This document shows, in pieces, positions 9,085 through 16,927 of a stretch of 41,334 nt of DNA. Under the pieces are notes generated by a model. It was not told where the DNA came from. It did not search any database and saw only the letters and a program-made list of their open reading frames with translations. The stretch is from CAZWRV01 sp964636325. GTDB taxonomy: Bacteria; Verrucomicrobiota; Lentisphaeria; Victivallales; GWF2-50-93. The DNA lies in the NCBI GenBank assembly GCA_964636325.1, contig CAZWRV010000053.1, positions 1 to 41,334 of the forward strand, written 5' to 3'. How positions within the stretch are numbered: the stretch's first letter is position 1; every line of letters begins with the position of its first letter. The position numbers were made by a program, and so were the translations under genes.

Positions 9085-9534
9085 TCAGGCGCGGACGACC
9101 CAGACCTTGAGGGGTGCGTTCACTTCCTTGTGGAGTTTTACGTTGAGCGTGTAGACGCCGAGCTCCTTTATGGGCTTTTCGAGCTCGATCCTCTTGTGGT
9201 CGACGCTTAAGCTGTTCTTGGCGAGCTCTTCGGCGATGATGAACGAGGTGACCGAGCCGAAGAGCTGGTTGTCCTCGCCGGCCTGCATCGGGATTGTCAG
9301 TTCGAGCTCGGCGATCCTTGCGGCCAGGTCCTGCGCCCTCTTGAGCTCGTCCTTGCGCTGGGCCTCGATCCTCTCCCTCCTCGACTCGACCTGCCTCAGG
9401 GCCGCGGGCGAGGCCTTGGCGGCTAAGCCCCTGGGGATCAGGAAGTTGCGGGCGTAGCCCTGCGCCACGTTCACGGTGTCGCCGGCATATCCAAGTTCCT
9501 CTACGTCTTCGAGCAGAATAAGCTTAACGTTCAT
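9085..9534 (-). CDS. rplI: 50S ribosomal protein L9
   Basis: The 149 residues match full-length L9: N-terminal RNA-binding domain (MNVKLILLEDVEELGYAGDT, then GYARNFLIPRGLA), a long connecting helix (about 42-75), and the C-terminal domain with NQLFGSVTSFIIAEEL. GGAGG lies 7 nt before the ATG. It sits between rpsR and dnaB in the usual order. Confidence 0.97.
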   Translation of the reverse strand: MNVKLILLEDVEELGYAGDTVNVAQGYARNFLIPRGLAAKASPAALRQVESRRERIEAQRKDELKRAQDLAARIAELELTIPMQAGEDNQLFGSVTSFIIAEELAKNSLSVDHKRIELEKPIKELGVYTLNVKLHKEVNAPLKVWVVRA

Positions 9535-9604
9535 TCAGGGTCCTCCATGTTTTAAGGTTAGTATGTGCGCGCGGCGGCGGGACGCCATGCCGGAGCCGGA
9601 TTTT

Positions 9605-9841
9605 TCAGAACACCAGCGCCATGGTCCTCGCGTTCTTTACTGCCTTGGCCAGCATCTTCTGGTGGTAGCAGCAGTTGCCCGATATGCGTCTCGGCAGTAT
9701 CTTGCCCTTCTCGGTCTGGAACTTCCGGATCATGTCGGTGTCCTTGAAGTCGATGCGCGTCACCTTGCCCTCGCAAAGGCGGCAGTTCTTCCTGACAATC
9801 ATCCTGGATTTTCTTCTTGGTGCTGCGGTTCTTTGTATCAT
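9605..9841 (-). CDS. rpsR: 30S ribosomal protein S18
   Basis: Binds with S6 on the 30S platform. I chose the ATG at 9841 (78 residues, beginning MIQRTAAPRRKSRM) because AGGAG sits 7 nt upstream; an in-frame TTG at 9877 would give 90 residues but lacks that support. CRLC followed by NCCYHQ retains the cysteines of the zinc-binding (C+) form of S18. The LPRRISGNCC and KNARTMALVF segments are family hallmarks. The gap to ssb upstream contains an element A copy. Confidence 0.95.
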   Translation of the reverse strand: MIQRTAAPRRKSRMIVRKNCRLCEGKVTRIDFKDTDMIRKFQTEKGKILPRRISGNCCYHQKMLAKAVKNARTMALVF

Positions 9842-9894
9842 GTCCTTGCTCCTGCTTTTAAATTTAACCTGCGACAAACCTTATGGCTTTCAGC

Positions 9895-9983
9895 TTCAGA
9901 TTTGCGGCCCGCGCCTCATATGTGCCGCATTGGAGTTCCCAATAGTTCCAAGCATGGCGGAGAGGCAGACCGGGAAATCTGGA
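9895..9983 (+). repeat. MITE-like element A, copy in the ssb-rpsR gap
   Basis: An 89-nt element with ends TTCAGATTTGC (9895-9905) and GGAAATCTGGA (9973-9983), one change in each end from the consensus. The left end is preceded by TTTCAG and followed by CGGC, and the right part carries CATGGCGGAGAGG before GGAAATCTG, in the same order as the copy at 26855. The interior is more diverged. The ssb stop codon (minus strand, 9985-9987) directly abuts it. It lies inside an essential ribosomal protein/replication operon. Confidence 0.65.
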
Positions 9984-9984
9984 A

Positions 9985-10575
9985 TCAGAACGGTATGTTG
10001 TCCTCCTTCGACGGGGGATCGTCATCGCCGCCGTATTCGCCTTCGATGCCCGGCGCCTGGCCTTGGTCGGTCTGCTCCGTCTGCTCGACGGGTTCCGGCT
10101 CGGGCCTGGGCATCGGCGGCGGTGTTTGGCCTGCCTTGGACTGGAAACTGCCCCTCTGGGGATAGGGCCTTCTCTGCTGCTCCTGAGACATGCCGTCCGT
10201 GCCCTGTTCGTCGTCGACCGGATCCTGCGGGCCCGACCCCTTGCCTCCGAGGAACTGGATGTTCTCGGCCACGACGCGCAGCTTGGATCTGCCGGCGCCG
10301 CTCTCCTTGTCCTTCCACGTGTCCATCTGGATGCGGCCCTCGACGAGGACGAGCGATCCCTTCTGGATGTATTTCTCGCATGTCTCCGCCAGATGGCCCC
10401 AGACGTTGATGTCCACGAAGCATGTGTCCTTCTTCTGGGCTCCGTCCGCCCCCTTGAAGATTCGGTTCACCGCAAGGCCGAACTCGCAGACGGCCGATCC
10501 GGACTTCGGGTTGTACCTGAGCTCCGGATTCCTCGTCAGGTTGCCCATCAGGAAGACCTTGTTAAGCGAAGCCAT
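9985..10575 (-). CDS. ssb: Single-stranded DNA-binding protein
   Basis: Coats single-stranded DNA during replication and repair. It has 196 residues: an OB fold at about 1-110 (NKVFLMGNLTRNPELRY, FVDINVWGHLAETCEKYIQKGSLVLVEGRIQMDTW), a Gln/Pro/Gly-rich linker, and the acidic C-terminal tip ending DNIPF that recruits partner proteins. AGGAG lies 8 nt before the ATG. The gene sits between rpsF and rpsR as in many bacteria. An element A copy lies immediately downstream of the stop. Confidence 0.97.
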   Translation of the reverse strand: MASLNKVFLMGNLTRNPELRYNPKSGSAVCEFGLAVNRIFKGADGAQKKDTCFVDINVWGHLAETCEKYIQKGSLVLVEGRIQMDTWKDKESGAGRSKLRVVAENIQFLGGKGSGPQDPVDDEQGTDGMSQEQQRRPYPQRGSFQSKAGQTPPPMPRPEPEPVEQTEQTDQGQAPGIEGEYGGDDDPPSKEDNIPF

Positions 10576-10594
10576 AAGTCAAACTCCTGCAGCC

Positions 10595-10900
10595 TTAGAA
10601 TTTCTTCCCCTGCTTGTCGTCTATCCCGAAGATCCTCATGCGGAGTATCCTCTCGTCGAGGCGGTACTTGCTCTTGATAGGCTGGATGCTGGCCGGGTCG
10701 GCCGTGATCAGGAAGTCCCAGTATATCCCTGCCTTCTTCTTCTTGATCTCGTAGGTGAACTGCCTCTTGCCCATGGGAAGGATCTCGTCTATTTTCGCCC
10801 CGAGCCCCTCGGCGAATTTCTTGAACTCCTCGGAAAAGGCGTTGCCCTGGTCTTCGACCTGGTGCTCGTCAAGGATGAACATTGCCTCGTACTTTTTCAA
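10595..10900 (-). CDS. rpsF: 30S ribosomal protein S6 (TTG start)
   Basis: The 101 residues match S6 (KKYEAMFILDEHQVED, then LGAKIDEILPMGKRQFTYEIKKKKAG, then RLDERILRMRIF). The initiation codon is TTG with a strong GGAGGT 8 nt upstream; the family N-terminus starts exactly here, so the TTG is credible. S6 pairs with S18, encoded two genes downstream. The 78-nt AT-rich gap before it may hold an internal promoter but I could not define one. Confidence 0.95.
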   Translation of the reverse strand: MKKYEAMFILDEHQVEDQGNAFSEEFKKFAEGLGAKIDEILPMGKRQFTYEIKKKKAGIYWDFLITADPASIQPIKSKYRLDERILRMRIFGIDDKQGKKF

Positions 10901-10978
10901 TTTGCCTGACCTCCATTTAAAGACATTTTACATTAAATATATAAGACTGCTGATAAATTATGAATCTGAGGCGTCGGA

Positions 10979-11638
10979 TCATTTTCCGAGGATATCACCG
11001 CTTCCGGATTCCGGATTTTTCTTTCCGCTCTCCGGCTCCGCACTGCTCTTTTTACCGAGCCCCTTTTCCGCGAACGTCTTCGCGTCGATGCCGTTGAAGT
11101 CGTTCATGGCCTTGGCCGTGCCGCGAGAAAGAGCCAGCTTCAGGGCCTCCACCGACATAGCCACGACAAGCTTCAACTCATCCATCTCGCAGGGGTCGAA
11201 CTGGTCGAGGACGAAGTCGCGCCTTCTCGCGGCGTCCTGCGCCCCTCCGATACCGATCCTGAGCCTGGCGAAGCCGCTTCCGCCGACAGCCTGTACCACC
11301 GATTCCACCCCGTTGTGTCCGGCGGTTCCGCCGCCCTGGCATATCCTGATCCTGCCGAAAGGGATGTCCACGTCGTCGTAGACGAGCATCATTTCGCAGA
11401 CGCCGATCTCATGCCTCGCCATGAACGGGGCGACGGCCTCGCCGCTCAAGTTCATGAAGGTCTGCGGCTTGAGGAGGAATATCCTCCTCCCTGAAAAGCG
11501 CCACTCCCTGAGAAGTGCCCGATAGGCCTTGATCTCCGGCAGAGCCCCGCCGAGGGCGTCCAGGACCATGAACCCGGCGTTGTGCCTGCTCAGCCTGTAT
11601 TCACCGCCCGGATTGCCGAGCCCGACTACAAGCCGCAT
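10979..11638 (-). CDS. pth: Peptidyl-tRNA hydrolase
   Basis: Releases tRNA from stalled peptidyl-tRNA. The family N-terminus MRLVVGLGNPGGEYRLSRHNAGFMVLDAL starts at the ATG at 11638 (219 residues). A GTG at 11659 would add seven residues; neither start has a well-spaced Shine-Dalgarno (AGGGG touches the ATG). Active-site features present are the early Asn of GLGNPG, the His of SRHNAGF, the segment KPQTFMNLSGEAV and the Asp of YDDVDIPFG. The C-terminal 30 or so residues (KKSSAEPESGKKNPESGSGD) are a low-complexity extension beyond the usual length. rplY-pth order is common. Confidence 0.94.
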   Translation of the reverse strand: MRLVVGLGNPGGEYRLSRHNAGFMVLDALGGALPEIKAYRALLREWRFSGRRIFLLKPQTFMNLSGEAVAPFMARHEIGVCEMMLVYDDVDIPFGRIRICQGGGTAGHNGVESVVQAVGGSGFARLRIGIGGAQDAARRRDFVLDQFDPCEMDELKLVVAMSVEALKLALSRGTAKAMNDFNGIDAKTFAEKGLGKKSSAEPESGKKNPESGSGDILGK

Positions 11639-11752
11639 CCCCTGTTCGCAATTGTTCACTAGACAGATTCCAGATCAGCCTGGGGAGGCAGTGGCCGCCG
11701 GAAGCGGCTCAATAAGAAGTCCGGCCGGCAGAAAGGCCTGCCGGACCTGCGG

Positions 11753-12502
11753 TCACTTCTTCTCCTTGCCTTTGTCCTTGTCCTTCTCCTTTGCCTTGTC
11801 CTTGCCCTTCTCGGCCTGCTCGTCTTCCTCCCCGGGCTCCTTCTCCTTGCCCTTTCCTCCGACAAGTTCCGGCTCGACGGGCGCGGCCTCGCCGGCGGGT
11901 ACTTCGCCGGGAACGCCTTCGGCGGCCGGGGTGGGCTCGGCCTCGACGCGCAGCCTGATCACGTGGAAGACCACCTGGTTAAGCGGCGTGGCGGGGGAGA
12001 CCTTCTCCGGGAGGACTATGTCCTTCATGAAAATAGCCTGGTCGATGTCGAGGTTTGTGACGTCCACTTCGATGGAGCTCGGAATGTTCGCGGGCAGACA
12101 CTTGACCTCGATCTCGTGCATGACCTGCTCGAGGACTCCGTCGTGGGATGTGCCGATGGCCACGCCCTTCGGATATACGGGCACCTTTGCGGTGATGACC
12201 TCGTCCATCTTGACCTCCAGGAAGTCGATGTGCAGAGTCGTGCCGCTCAGATAGTCGTGCTGGACGTCCTTGATGAGGGCGTTGTATTCCTGCCCCTGGT
12301 CGGCCTTCAGCTTCACGAGATGCACGTCGCCCTTCCTCAAAAGGGTGTCCCACTGCAGCTGGGGGATGCAAAAGCTCTTCGCATCCGATCCGTGGCTGTA
12401 GACGACCACCGGTATCGCGCCTTCTCGGCGGAACCTGCGCGAGTTTGCGGAGCCGAAGTCCTTGCGCTCCTTGACGTTCAAAACCGCTTCCTTGGTGCTC
12501 AT
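11753..12502 (-). CDS. rplY: 50S ribosomal protein L25/general stress protein CTC
   Basis: A 5S rRNA-binding protein in the long CTC/TL5 form. Residues 1-95 are the L25 domain (KERKDFGSANSRRFRREGAIPVVVYSHG). Residues about 96-195 are the C-terminal beta domain (HIDFLEVKMDEVITAKVPVY, CLPANIPSSIEVDVTNLDI). A Pro/Glu/Ala linker and a Lys/Glu-rich tail (about 205-249, ending KEKDKDKGKEKK) follow; tails of this type are common in long L25 proteins. AAGGAA precedes the ATG. It lies between prs and pth, a classic arrangement. Confidence 0.95.
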   Translation of the reverse strand: MSTKEAVLNVKERKDFGSANSRRFRREGAIPVVVYSHGSDAKSFCIPQLQWDTLLRKGDVHLVKLKADQGQEYNALIKDVQHDYLSGTTLHIDFLEVKMDEVITAKVPVYPKGVAIGTSHDGVLEQVMHEIEVKCLPANIPSSIEVDVTNLDIDQAIFMKDIVLPEKVSPATPLNQVVFHVIRLRVEAEPTPAAEGVPGEVPAGEAAPVEPELVGGKGKEKEPGEEDEQAEKGKDKAKEKDKDKGKEKK

Positions 12503-12562
12503 TTTACTTAATTCCTTAGGCTTGTTGTATGTTTTGTGGTTGAATTCCCGAAAGATCGCAGT

Positions 12563-13516
12563 TCAGACCTTCACCCTGAACAATGATGTGACGGAGGCGC
12601 CCTCGTGTATCCTTTTGATGGCCTCCCCCAGCAGCTTGCCGACGCATATGACCTTGATCTTTCCGTTGCAGGTGTAGTTCACCGGCACGGCGTTGGTCGT
12701 CACCAGCTCCTCGATGCAGCTTTCCGACAGCTTGGTCTTCCCGATGTCCGTCAGAAGGCAGTGCGAGACCGCCGCGACTATGGACTTTGCCCCCTCCTTC
12801 CTGAGGAGGTTGGCCGCCGCGACGAGCGTGCCCGCCGTCGTGGAAAGGTCGTCCGTCAGGATGCACTTGCGGCCCTTGACGTCCCCGACCAGGTGGGACG
12901 ACTCCACGGATGTCGCGTCGAGCCGCCTCTTCGCAACGACGGCCAGGCCTGCGTTGAGCATGTCCGCATAGTTGTGGGCGAGCTTCACGCTGCCGGAGTC
13001 CGGCGCCACGACGACGGTGCCGTCCCCCAGCTTCTCCTTGAGATACGGAGCTATGACCGGCGAAGCGTAGAGATGGTCCACCGGTATGTCGAAAAAGCCC
13101 TGTATCTGCTGGGAATGCAGGTCCATAGCCAGTATCCTCGAGGCGCCAGCCACCGTGATCAGGTTCGCGACAAGCTTGGCAGTGATCGGAACCCTCGGCT
13201 GGTCCTTCCGGTCCTGCCGCGCATATCCGTAGAACGGCATCACGGCCGTTATCCTGGCCGCGGAGGCCCGCTTCGCCGCGTCCAGCATTATCAGAAGCTC
13301 CATCAGCGTCTCGTTGGGCGGATAGCACGTCGGCTGGATGATATAGACGTCTGCGCCGCGTATGTTCCTCTTGTATTTGACGAGGACTTCACCGTCCGGG
13401 AACCTGCTGATGTCCACTTCGCCCAGCCCGACGCCCACCTGCCTTGCTATTTCAGCCGCGAGGCCAGGGTTGGCCGAACCTGAAAAAATACAGATTTCGT
13501 CCCTGCAAGGAGTCAT
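12563..13516 (-). CDS. prs: Ribose-phosphate pyrophosphokinase
   Basis: Makes PRPP from ribose 5-phosphate and ATP for nucleotide, His and Trp synthesis. The ATG at 13516 (MTPCRDEICIFSGSANPGLA, 317 residues) is preferred over an in-frame TTG at 13540, because AGGGA sits 8 nt before it and it gives the standard length. Motifs: FPDGEVLVKYKRNIRGADVYIIQP, MPFYGYARQDRKDQPRVPI, DLHSQQIQGFFDIPVDHLYA and the PRPP-binding loop CILTDDLSTTAGTL. It is the first gene of the minus-strand housekeeping run. Confidence 0.96.
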   Translation of the reverse strand: MTPCRDEICIFSGSANPGLAAEIARQVGVGLGEVDISRFPDGEVLVKYKRNIRGADVYIIQPTCYPPNETLMELLIMLDAAKRASAARITAVMPFYGYARQDRKDQPRVPITAKLVANLITVAGASRILAMDLHSQQIQGFFDIPVDHLYASPVIAPYLKEKLGDGTVVVAPDSGSVKLAHNYADMLNAGLAVVAKRRLDATSVESSHLVGDVKGRKCILTDDLSTTAGTLVAAANLLRKEGAKSIVAAVSHCLLTDIGKTKLSESCIEELVTTNAVPVNYTCNGKIKVICVGKLLGEAIKRIHEGASVTSLFRVKV

Positions 13517-13550
13517 CTTCTTATCCCTGAATTTTCGCAAAAAGAGTAAT

Positions 13551-13578
13551 AATATACTAAGGAATAGGCGGCATGCAA
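13551..13578 (-). promoter_or_regulatory. Candidate sigma-70 promoter for the prs operon
   Basis: On the minus strand, TTGCAT (13573-13578) and TATATT (13551-13556) are separated by 16 nt, about 35 nt ahead of the prs ATG. It lies in the divergent gap between prs and the PRC-barrel gene. Prediction by eye only. Confidence 0.4.
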
Positions 13579-13651
13579 CCGAAAGATGCGATTTTTAGGC
13601 CAAATTTCGAAGTTCCTGCACGACCCCGGAAGCAGGGGGACGCGGCCGGCC

Positions 13652-13679
13652 TTGAATCTTCAACGGAGGCAGATATATT
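13652..13679 (+). promoter_or_regulatory. Candidate sigma-70 promoter for the PRC-barrel/CBM48 gene
   Basis: TTGAAT (13652-13657) and TATATT (13674-13679) with a 16-nt spacer, 54 nt before the chosen ATG at 13734. Prediction by eye only. Confidence 0.35.
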
Positions 13680-13733
13680 CAAATGACGTCAAAAGCAACA
13701 GGACTATGCTGGTCTTCAGCAGGAGGAGGATTT

Positions 13734-14819
13734 ATGCAGCAGGGCATAGAAAGGATGATCGGCTTCAAGGTCAGGGCGACCGACGGCGTCCTGGGGAAGA
13801 TCTGCGACTTCTTCTTCGACGACGAGACGTGGACGATCCGCTACATGGTCGCAGAGGCCGGGAGCTGGCTGTCGTCGCGCAAGGTGCTCATTTCGCTGGC
13901 CTCCCTTGGCGAACCCGACTGGAAGGCCCGCACGTTCTCCGTGAACCTGACCCGCGAGCAGGTGCGCAACAGCCCCGACATCGACACCGAGATGCCGGTC
14001 AGCCGCCTGCACGAGGAGGAGCTGCACCGCCATTATGACCTGCCATACTACTGGCCGGGCGCCTACTCCGGCAGCTACATGGGCGCGTTCGGGGTGGGCT
14101 ACTTCCCCGTCGTGGTTGAGGAGGATGCGTCCTCCGCGAGACCCCATCATCAAAATCCCCACCTCAGAAGCGCGAGGGATATCGCCGGCTTCGACATATT
14201 CGGCTCCGACGGCAGGATAGGCAAGGTCGAGGATCTCATCGTCGGCGGCTCATGGAACATCAGATACATAGTCGTAAAGGCCCCCGGCCGTACCGCCGAA
14301 AGGCTCGCCCTGATCTCTCCGCAATGGATAAGAAAGGCCGACTGGGACGCCGGCAAATTTACGGTCGATGTCACCAGGGACGGATTCAAGAACGCCCCCG
14401 CCTTCGATCCGTCGAAGCCGGTAAGTCCCGAATACGAGAACATGCTGCTCGGGCACCTGCAGAAGCCGGATCCCTGCGAATGGGTCTCCTTCAGGTTCCA
14501 TGCCGCCCCCGGCGCCGAGGTCTTCATCGCCGGAACATTCAACGACTGGAAGCTCCCGGGCGTCAGGCTGCACCACGTCAAGAACGACCTCTACGCCGCC
14601 ACGCTCCTGCTCAAGCAGGGCAGATACGAGTACCGCTTCCTGGTCAACGGACACTGGTGCAACGGCGACTGCAAGGATCAGGTCCCCAACCCCTTCGGCA
14701 GCATGAACAATGTCGTCGTCGTCTCACCTCAGATGCATAAGGGCCACGCACACACCTTCTCGCGCTTCTCAAAAAGCGCCGACAGGCGAACCCTCTGGAG
14801 CTCGGTGATGGACGGATGA
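13734..14819 (+). CDS. PRC-barrel, PRC-barrel, CBM48 (glycogen-binding-like) fusion protein
   Basis: A 361-residue cytoplasmic protein; no signal peptide or membrane helix is seen. The start is the ATG after AGGAGGAGGA at 13721-13730, not the earlier in-frame ATG at 13683. Residues about 8-80 form a PRC-barrel domain (MIGFKVRATDGVLGKICDFFFDD, WTIRYMVAEAG) and about 145-220 a second one (DIAGFDIFGSDGRIGKVEDLIV, WNIRYIVV). Between them is an aromatic/Gly-rich linker with LPYYWPGAYSGSY. Residues about 250-335 resemble the CBM48/AMPK-beta glycogen-binding fold: VFIAGTFNDWKLPG, then RYEYRFLVNGHWCNG, then a PNPFGSMNNVVVV ending. PRC barrels usually bind RNA or protein partners and CBM48 binds alpha-glucan; the combination is unusual and its role is unknown. 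It is divergent from prs. Confidence 0.8.
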   Translation: MQQGIERMIGFKVRATDGVLGKICDFFFDDETWTIRYMVAEAGSWLSSRKVLISLASLGEPDWKARTFSVNLTREQVRNSPDIDTEMPVSRLHEEELHRHYDLPYYWPGAYSGSYMGAFGVGYFPVVVEEDASSARPHHQNPHLRSARDIAGFDIFGSDGRIGKVEDLIVGGSWNIRYIVVKAPGRTAERLALISPQWIRKADWDAGKFTVDVTRDGFKNAPAFDPSKPVSPEYENMLLGHLQKPDPCEWVSFRFHAAPGAEVFIAGTFNDWKLPGVRLHHVKNDLYAATLLLKQGRYEYRFLVNGHWCNGDCKDQVPNPFGSMNNVVVVSPQMHKGHAHTFSRFSKSADRRTLWSSVMDG

Positions 14820-14831
14820 TTTTAGACTTCT

Positions 14832-14954
14832 GACACTTAAGTGTCCTTACTAATAGTCATATAATGGAATTGATACAACTCGACATGGAGCCGCCTCATT
14901 GCATGAGATGCCCAAGGCCCATAAAGCCGTGGCTGCAAATGTCAATCCCATTAT
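14832..14954. repeat. Palindrome and near-palindromic 94-nt segment between convergent genes
   Basis: A perfect 14-nt palindrome GACACTTAAGTGTC at 14832-14845 follows the PRC/CBM48 stop. It is followed by a 94-nt segment with inverted ends ATAATGGAATTGA (14861-14873) and TCAATCCCATTAT (14942-14954), 12 of 13 matching. Inside is a small stem CTCAT-TGC-ATGAG. It may act as a bidirectional terminator or be a small non-coding repeat; there is no U-tract typical of a simple terminator. Confidence 0.5.
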
Positions 14955-14969
14955 GGTCTTATTAATAAA

Positions 14970-15845
14970 TCACATCGCCTTCAGCAGCTCTTCCTTCTCG
15001 GCCTTGTATTCCTCGTCGGAGATGAGCTTTTTACGGTGCAGTTCGGTGAGTTCGGCGAGGTGCTTCTCAATTGACTGGAAGTCTGCGGCCTTGGACGGCT
15101 TGGCCGCGTTTTCCGTGGCCTTCTTTGCGGCCTCGTCCTGCATCCTCTTGAGGCGCGCCTGCATGCAGGCGTAGGTGTCCTTCATTACTGGCAGGTCGTG
15201 CTCGATCTGGTAGATGCACATCTGCGTCGCGCGCACCTGGAAGCGGTCGTCGTCGGCCTGGGCCTGGATCTTGTCCGAGACGTTTACGGCCTGGACCTGC
15301 TGCAGATTGTCGCCGCCGCCAGTGCAGACGTATCCCCATCCGACCACGTTGCCGCTGTTCGCGTTGCTCGTGATTTCCGAGCTGGCGAGCTGCATGACCT
15401 TGTTGTCGTCGTCCTTCTCCTCGGCCTTGAAGTCGGCGAGCTTCTCCCTGTACTGCTTGAGCTTCGTCTCGAGGTCCTGGATCTTCAATCCATAGGCCTT
15501 GACCTGCTGCGTGTAGACTTCGAGGTTGATCTTCTCGTTCTCGGCCTCCTTCGCCGCCTCCCTCTTGACCGCCGCCGCCTTGCTGGCCTGGAGCTGCTTC
15601 TCGTATTCCGCGGCCTTGGCCGGGTCATACCCGTATTTCTTCTGGTAGCTTTCCGGCAGATCCGTGAACTTCCAGAAGGCGATGCCACCGTCGTATCCGA
15701 TGTCCAGGCCTAGCGGCGTCTGGCCCATCACGATCGGATTCTTGTAGATCTGCCCGTTCGGCATCTTTACGCTTTCGGCGAGAGCTTCCACCGCTAATGC
15801 GGCTGACACAGCGCAGCAGGCGGCCGTCAGGATTTTCTTCATCAT
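14970..15845 (-). CDS. Secreted coiled-coil protein with C-terminal SHOCT-like motif
   Basis: No specific function is recognised. The start ATGATGAAG at 15845 (291 residues) follows GGAG by 6 nt; an ATG 12 nt upstream is less well placed. The N-terminus is a signal peptide (KKILTAACCAVSAALAVEALAES). Residues about 60-175 are Lys/Glu/Ala-rich and probably coiled coil (QLQASKAAAVKREAAKEAENEK, IQDLETKLKQYREKLADFK). A Gly-rich patch VVGWGYVCTGGG follows. The last 30 residues (HLAELTELHRKKLISDEEYKAEKEELLKAM) match the SHOCT short C-terminal motif. It is probably periplasmic and divergent from the next secreted coiled-coil gene. Confidence 0.65.
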   Translation of the reverse strand: MMKKILTAACCAVSAALAVEALAESVKMPNGQIYKNPIVMGQTPLGLDIGYDGGIAFWKFTDLPESYQKKYGYDPAKAAEYEKQLQASKAAAVKREAAKEAENEKINLEVYTQQVKAYGLKIQDLETKLKQYREKLADFKAEEKDDDNKVMQLASSEITSNANSGNVVGWGYVCTGGGDNLQQVQAVNVSDKIQAQADDDRFQVRATQMCIYQIEHDLPVMKDTYACMQARLKRMQDEAAKKATENAAKPSKAADFQSIEKHLAELTELHRKKLISDEEYKAEKEELLKAM

Positions 15846-15984
15846 GACAATCTCCATGGTTAAACTTTGCGACTAAATTATTTGAGCAATATACAATATC
15901 AAGAATTATTGTCCAGCCTGCCGCATTGCCTTCTGTCAGACCCGCGTTATTTTATGCTTCCGCATATAAACTATGGAGGAAGAT

Positions 15985-16614
15985 ATGAAAAAGAGCGCTT
16001 TTCTCATGGCGGTGCTATTGGCCGGAGCTGTCGCATATTCGGCGGAGCCGGCGCCCGCGAAGCAGCCTAAGGAGGAGAAAATCCAGACCATGGGCGACAA
16101 GAATCCGGACATGGTGGAGAAATGCAAAAAGACGGCGGAGGAGCACCGCGCCGCCAAGCTCGCTCCGGGTGAGAAGGAGGCCTTCGACGAACTGTCGGTG
16201 GCCGCGGACGAATACGTCGAATACAAGCACGACCTCGCCAAGGTCTACGACAAGATGGCCCTCGCATACAGCAACGACGACAAGAAGGCGCTCGAACTGC
16301 TCGACGAGGAGAAGAAGGACATCGAAAGGGACATACGCATGGTCGAGAAGAAGAAGCAGCTTCTCCACCGCGTCGCCAAACTCCTGGAAATCCTGAAGCG
16401 GCTAGGACTTGACCAGCAGACCATTGACGACATCCAGTTCGATGCCGTGGAAATAGTGGATGATCACTCCAATGTGGTCGAGCAGCTGGAGGATTTGGAG
16501 GCCGAACGCGCCGGATTCGAAAAGGCGCTCGAAGACATGATTAAAAAGTACGAGGACCAGCTAAAGCAGCCCAAGCCCGAAGCCAACGACAAGGAAGAGC
16601 CCAAGGCGAAATAA
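15985..16614 (+). CDS. Small secreted coiled-coil protein of unknown function
   Basis: 209 residues from the ATG at 15985, which follows GGAGGA by 4 nt; an upstream ATG would lack a site. A signal peptide (MKKSAFLMAVLLAGAVAYSAEP, cleavage near YSA) is followed by a highly charged, helix-rich body with heptad-like Leu/Ile spacing (LLDEEKKDIERDIRMVEKKKQLL, VVEQLEDLEAERAGFEKALEDMIKKYEDQL) and a Lys/Pro/Glu tail. I do not recognise a family. It is likely periplasmic. Convergent with leuB; the following 313 nt hold no gene. Confidence 0.7.
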   Translation: MKKSAFLMAVLLAGAVAYSAEPAPAKQPKEEKIQTMGDKNPDMVEKCKKTAEEHRAAKLAPGEKEAFDELSVAADEYVEYKHDLAKVYDKMALAYSNDDKKALELLDEEKKDIERDIRMVEKKKQLLHRVAKLLEILKRLGLDQQTIDDIQFDAVEIVDDHSNVVEQLEDLEAERAGFEKALEDMIKKYEDQLKQPKPEANDKEEPKAK

Positions 16615-16619
16615 GCATC

Positions 16620-16712
16620 GGGTTTTCCGATCCGTTGCCGGAAGCGGTGAAGTCGGAAGAAAATATTCTTATGCCGTTTCAGCCTTGCTTTTTGAATTCT
16701 CTTCTTTGCCGC
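16620..16712 (-). repeat. Degenerate, internally deleted copy of MITE-like element A
   Basis: Compared with the reverse complement of the 26855 copy, ATACTCTTGTGGCTTTTCAGC corresponds to ATATTCTTATGCCGTTTCAGC here (17 of 21 matching). TTTTCCGATCCG near the left end and AATTCTCTT near the right correspond to sequence in the other copies. The GGCGCCGGAAATCTGAA end appears deleted, so this is an old remnant. Orientation as in copy 1. Confidence 0.45.
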
Positions 16713-16831
16713 CTGTCCTCATCGTCCTCGTCTTGAAATTGTCCTCGATGTCATAGGCGGACCGTCGAAAACGCCATTATATTTCCACCTGTTTAAGCCA
16801 CTTCATTGGGAAGGACAAGGAAATCGGAGAT

Positions 16832-16859
16832 AAAAAAGCCCCGCCGAGGTTGGCGGGGC
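16832..16859 (-). terminator. Rho-independent terminator downstream of leuB
   Basis: On the minus strand an 8-bp perfect stem GCCCCGCC/GGCGGGGC with a 6-nt loop is followed by six T residues (A-tract 16832-16837 on the plus strand). It lies about 70 nt beyond the leuB stop. Confidence 0.85.
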
Positions 16860-16927
16860 GCTCTATACCATCTTCCAGTTTTCCGTCTTTTGCCTCTCAG
16901 CGACTCAGGCACTCAGCGTCTCTCCCT

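Larger units (their letters stand above)
16615..16927. other. Gene-free 313-nt convergent region
   Basis: It contains a degenerate element A copy (16620-16712), a minus-strand terminator (16832-16859), and otherwise nothing I can assign. No reading frame with a ribosome site is convincing. Confidence 0.6.

Noticed and set aside
10901..10978. Internal promoter ahead of rpsF
   Set aside because: The gap is AT-rich with several TATA-like hexamers, but none pairs with a good -35 at 16-18 nt.
11660..11752. Another element A copy between pth and rplY
   Set aside because: Only GATTCCAGAT matches one end; no second end or interior blocks are present.
14899..15174. Plus-strand small frame opposite the SHOCT-like gene
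   Set aside because: Antisense shadow with no ribosome site; the minus-strand protein has a signal peptide and a recognisable C-terminal motif.
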